Below are positions 25,654-28,025 of a DNA stretch of 28,025 nt, piece by piece. Source of the DNA: Flavobacterium sp. (GTDB lineage Bacteria; Bacteroidota; Bacteroidia; Flavobacteriales; Flavobacteriaceae). The notes under the pieces were generated by a model that ran no database searches, was not told the DNA's origin, and saw only the letters and a list, made by a program, of their open reading frames with translations. The translations under genes and the position numbers were made by a program. Where the stretch lies: contig NZ_JASLCE010000017.1 of the NCBI RefSeq assembly GCF_030146175.1, forward strand, positions 1 to 28,025. Direction: 5' to 3'. Numbering within the stretch: the first letter of the stretch is position 1; each line of letters starts with the position of its first letter.

Positions 25654-25773
25654 TAGCGCGGATGGTTTATATATTGAAGCGGTAAATTTTTATTTTTCTG
25701 ATAACGAAAACGTTAGCTTTTCCGGCAAACACGAAATATCCGGTTATCCTTCCAATTTTAAAAACTAATTCCG

Positions 25774-25781
25774 TAAATTTG
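25774..25781 (+). promoter_or_regulatory. -7 promoter element of ahcY
   Basis: TAAATTTG matches the consensus 35 bases before the ATG. The short leader that follows contains the small palindrome TTTGTAAATACAAA (25792-25805). I recognise no SAH or SAM riboswitch in this leader. Confidence 0.5.
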
Positions 25782-25816
25782 CACTAAATTTTTTGTAAAT
25801 ACAAATAATAAAGCAG

Positions 25817-27133
25817 ATGAGCACAAAAACATTGCCTTTCGTGGCTTACAAAGTAAAAGATATTTCTCTGGCTGCCTGGGGAAGAAAAGAGATCGAATTA
25901 GCAGAAGCGGAAATGCCGGGATTAATGGCACTTCGTGCAGAATATAAAGAAGAGCAACCTCTTAAAGGTGCTCGTATTGCAGGATGTCTTCACATGACGA
26001 TCCAAACTGCGGTTTTAATCGAAACTTTAATCGCTTTAGGAGCTGAAGTTACCTGGAGTTCTTGTAATATTTTCTCTACTCAGGATCAGGCTGCTGCTGC
26101 AATTGCTGCAACAGGCGTGCAGGTTTATGCGTGGAAAGGTCTTAACGAGGAAGAATTTGACTGGTGTATTGAGCAGACCTTATTCTTTGGAGAAGACAGA
26201 CAACCATTAAACATGATCTTAGATGACGGTGGTGATTTAACCAATATGGTTATCGACCGTTACCCGGAATTAATCCCTGCTATTAAAGGATTATCAGAAG
26301 AGACTACAACAGGTGTACACCGTTTATACGAAAGAATGAAAAACGGAACATTACCAATGCCTGCTATCAACGTAAACGACTCGGTTACCAAATCGAAATT
26401 CGACAACAAATACGGTTGTAAAGAAAGTGCTGTGGATGCAATCCGTCGTGCTACAGACGTAATGTTAGCCGGTAAAAGAGTAGTTGTTTGCGGATACGGT
26501 GACGTTGGAAAAGGTACAGCGGCTTCTTTCCGTGGCGCCGGTTCTATTGTAACCGTTACCGAAATCGATCCAATCTGTGCTTTACAGGCTGCAATGGACG
26601 GTTATGAAGTTAAAAAATTAGATACTGTAGTAGGTAATGCTGATATCATCATCACTACAACAGGAAACAAAGACATCGTTATCGGAAAACATTTCGAGAA
26701 GATGAAAGACAAAACGATCATTTGTAACATTGGTCACTTCGATAACGAAATCGATATGGCCTGGTTAAACAAAAACCACGGTGCTTCTAAAATCGAAATC
26801 AAACCTCAGGTTGACAAATACACCATCAACGGTGTAGATATTATCATTTTGGCCGAAGGTCGCTTGGTAAACTTAGGTTGTGCTACAGGACACCCAAGCT
26901 TTGTAATGAGTAACTCGTTCACCAACCAAACGTTGGCACAGATCGAATTATGGAAACACAGCGACAAATACGAAAATCAGGTATATATGCTACCAAAACA
27001 CTTAGATGAAAAAGTGGCCGCTTTACACCTTGCCAAATTAGGCGTTGAACTGGAAACATTAAACACAGAGCAAGCTGCTTATATTGGCGTTGAAGTTTCT
27101 GGACCATTCAAACCGGAATATTACAGATATTAA
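25817..27133 (+). CDS. ahcY: Adenosylhomocysteinase
   Basis: This enzyme hydrolyses S-adenosylhomocysteine to adenosine and homocysteine and keeps methylation going. The protein has 438 residues, as in typical bacterial enzymes. Signatures are [62 protein letters not shown], the NAD-binding [37 protein letters not shown] and the C-terminal end KPEYYRY that contributes to the NAD site. Codon use (GCT, GTT, AAC, CGT) is like that of rpsB and tsf and unlike the thi genes, indicating high expression. It is a single gene between its own promoter and terminator. Confidence 0.98.
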   Translation: MSTKTLPFVAYKVKDISLAAWGRKEIELAEAEMPGLMALRAEYKEEQPLKGARIAGCLHMTIQTAVLIETLIALGAEVTWSSCNIFSTQDQAAAAIAATGVQVYAWKGLNEEEFDWCIEQTLFFGEDRQPLNMILDDGGDLTNMVIDRYPELIPAIKGLSEETTTGVHRLYERMKNGTLPMPAINVNDSVTKSKFDNKYGCKESAVDAIRRATDVMLAGKRVVVCGYGDVGKGTAASFRGAGSIVTVTEIDPICALQAAMDGYEVKKLDTVVGNADIIITTTGNKDIVIGKHFEKMKDKTIICNIGHFDNEIDMAWLNKNHGASKIEIKPQVDKYTINGVDIIILAEGRLVNLGCATGHPSFVMSNSFTNQTLAQIELWKHSDKYENQVYMLPKHLDEKVAALHLAKLGVELETLNTEQAAYIGVEVSGPFKPEYYRY

Positions 27134-27155
27134 TCCCCAAAATATCCTGTAACAG

Positions 27156-27187
27156 AAAAGACCTCAAAATTGAGGTCTTTTTTTATA
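27156..27187 (+). terminator. Intrinsic terminator of ahcY
   Basis: AAAGACCTCA (27157-27166) pairs with TGAGGTCTTT (27171-27180) around AAAT, followed by a T run. It begins 23 bases after the stop codon. Confidence 0.9.
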
Positions 27188-27197
27188 CCTAATAGTA

Positions 27198-27513
27198 AAA
27201 CCTGACAGGTTTTAATCTCAGCATATGTTTAAACCTGTCAGGTTTGGCTACTAATAATAACAATATAACCTAGCAGGTTTTAATCTCAGTATATATTAAA
27301 ATCAAGTGTCTAGCAGTTAACATTAAGCAACAATAAAACCTGACAGGTTTTAATCTCAGCATATGTTTAAACCTGTCAGGTTTAGCTACTAACAATACAA
27401 CCTAGCAGTTTTTAATCTCAGTATGTATTAAAATCAAGTGTCTAGCAGCCAACAATAAGCAACAATAAAACCTGACAAGTTTTACTTAGCGCGGGTTTAA
27501 ACCGGTCAGGTTT
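27198..27513. repeat. Composite palindromic tandem repeat between ahcY and rpmA
   Basis: This fills most of the 459-base gap between ahcY and rpmA; I see no gene in it. Unit A is a palindrome with arms AAACCTGACAGGTTT/AAACCTGTCAGGTTT and an 18-base loop starting TAATCTCAGCATATG. It occurs at 27198-27245 and 27336-27383, and in decayed form at 27468-27513. Between A units lies unit B (near 27267-27334 and 27399-27467), beginning AACCTAGCAG and sharing TTTTAATCTCAGTAT with A, so it looks like a degraded A. The start-to-start periods are 138 and 132 bases. The arm core CCTGACAGGTTT is shared with the three 33-base elements elsewhere in the window. Confidence 0.92.
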
Positions 27514-27529
27514 GTCCACTAATAAGTAC

Positions 27530-27565
27530 AAAAAAAAGCCCGTTTCTGAGAAACGGGCTTTTATA
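27530..27565. terminator. Terminator between the repeat array and rpmA, probably bidirectional
   Basis: AAAGCCCGTTTC (27535-27546) pairs with GAAACGGGCTTT (27550-27561) around TGA, with an eight-base A run on one side and T-rich sequence on the other. It lies 28 bases after the rpmA stop on the minus strand. Confidence 0.88.
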
Positions 27566-27592
27566 TCTTTTCTTGTAAGATAAGATAGATTC

Positions 27593-27853
27593 TTATGCTT
27601 CGAATGGAACTACAGAAACATAGGATTTGTTTTCTCCTTTTTTCTGGAATTTCACCACTCCGTCAACTTTTGCATGTAAAGTATGATCTTTACCCATGTA
27701 AACGTTTTCTCCCGGATTGTGTTTAGAACCTCTTTGTCTTACGATAATGTTTCCAGCAATTGCAGCTTGACCACCAAAAATCTTAACACCTAAACGTTTC
27801 GATTCTGATTCTCTACCATTCTTGGAACTACCGACACCTTTCTTGTGAGCCAT
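27593..27853 (-). CDS. rpmA: 50S ribosomal protein L27
   Basis: An 86-residue protein of the large ribosomal subunit whose N-terminus reaches the peptidyl transferase centre. It starts [20 protein letters not shown], the standard form without a cleavable leader (some Firmicutes carry one), and continues [39 protein letters not shown]. It lies 23 bases after rplU, the usual rplU-rpmA operon, with a strong terminator behind it. Confidence 0.98.
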   Translation of the reverse strand: MAHKKGVGSSKNGRESESKRLGVKIFGGQAAIAGNIIVRQRGSKHNPGENVYMGKDHTLHAKVDGVVKFQKKGENKSYVSVVPFEA

Positions 27854-27876
27854 GACGTATTAGTTTTTAATGTTAA

Positions 27877-28025
27877 TTATTCTTCTGTAGCTTCCGCTTT
27901 TTTAGTCGCTTTTTTCTTTGTAGCTCCCGCTCCAGTGATACCACTGATTACGATTTGCGTTAAAGATTGTCTGTGACCGTTTTTCTTTTTGTAACCTTTT
28001 CTTCTTTTCTTTTTGAAAACGATTA
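27877..28025 (-). CDS. rplU: 50S ribosomal protein L21, C-terminal part only
   Basis: The gene runs off the window end; about 48 codons remain. The frame reads [20 protein letters not shown] followed by LTQIVISGI, the conserved L21 C-terminus that binds 23S rRNA. It then carries an extra tail rich in Lys, Ala and Thr ([19 protein letters not shown]), a lineage extension beyond the E. coli protein. It lies upstream of rpmA on the same strand. This short partial frame was read by translating the minus strand back from the stop at 27877-27879. Confidence 0.94.
   Translation of the reverse strand, partial: IVFKKKRRKGYKKKNGHRQSLTQIVISGITGAGATKKKATKKAEATEE

Noticed and set aside
25654..25816. SAH or SAM riboswitch upstream of ahcY
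   Set aside because: I looked for conserved aptamer motifs and saw none; there is only a -7 element and a six-base palindrome with a two-base loop.
27198..27513. Possible CRISPR array after ahcY
   Set aside because: The repeats are internally palindromic, only two are intact, the intervening units resemble each other instead of being unique spacers, and no cas gene is near.

Overview
The window is chromosomal DNA of a member of the Bacteroidota, most likely a Flavobacterium or a close relative in the Flavobacteriaceae. This rests on protein character (DUF3127, DUF4301 and TraB/GumN proteins, a GGGPS-like prenyltransferase, a TonB receptor), on TAnnTTTG -7 promoter elements, on AT-rich starts without clear Shine-Dalgarno sites, and on the rpsB-tsf and rplU-rpmA blocks. 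I see no phage, IS element, integrase, tRNA, rRNA or CRISPR array. This is housekeeping sequence decorated with small palindromic repeats.

Layout. Bases 1-1673 hold the end of rpsB and tsf, in highly expressed codon usage. Bases 1786-5445 encode a 1219-residue secreted TraB/GumN protein that starts at TTG. Bases 5538-6753 hold a queuosine-precursor transporter and 3-methyladenine glycosylase I, which overlap. Bases 6813-12848 are a complete TPP-riboswitch thiamine operon: thiS, thiC, a TenI/ThiE-like gene, thiE, thiG, thiH and a thiF-like gene. The minus-strand block 12935-14948 holds aat, a DUF3127 protein and a flavin reductase-like protein. An orphan histidine kinase (15106-16257) converges on a minus-strand operon of greA, a HIT protein and an SH3-like secreted protein (to 18042). 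A degenerate Rieske-like lipoprotein follows (18205-18627). A TonB receptor (20919-18715, minus) lies behind a second TPP riboswitch. The minus-strand cluster 25653-21212 encodes a phosphopantetheinyl transferase, a GGGPS-like enzyme, a PnuC transporter, a NadR-like kinase fused to DUF4301, and ArfB. ahcY (25817-27133) is followed by a 459-base non-coding gap with a palindromic tandem repeat, then rpmA and the end of rplU.

Themes. Two TPP riboswitches place thiamine synthesis and probable thiamine uptake under one signal. In both, the transcript appears to begin at P1 of the aptamer and the start codon is locked in a hairpin. This suggests control of translation, and for thiS I can write out a mutually exclusive pairing scheme. 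A 33-base perfect palindrome (arm ACACCTGACAGGTTT, loop of 3) occurs at three sites. Two are intergenic. The third lies in frame on exact codon boundaries inside the TenI-like gene and adds 11 residues to the protein. A longer-loop relative of this palindrome forms the array after ahcY. These palindromes, and the two riboswitch leaders, are the most interesting signals here. I do not see a wholly new multi-gene system.
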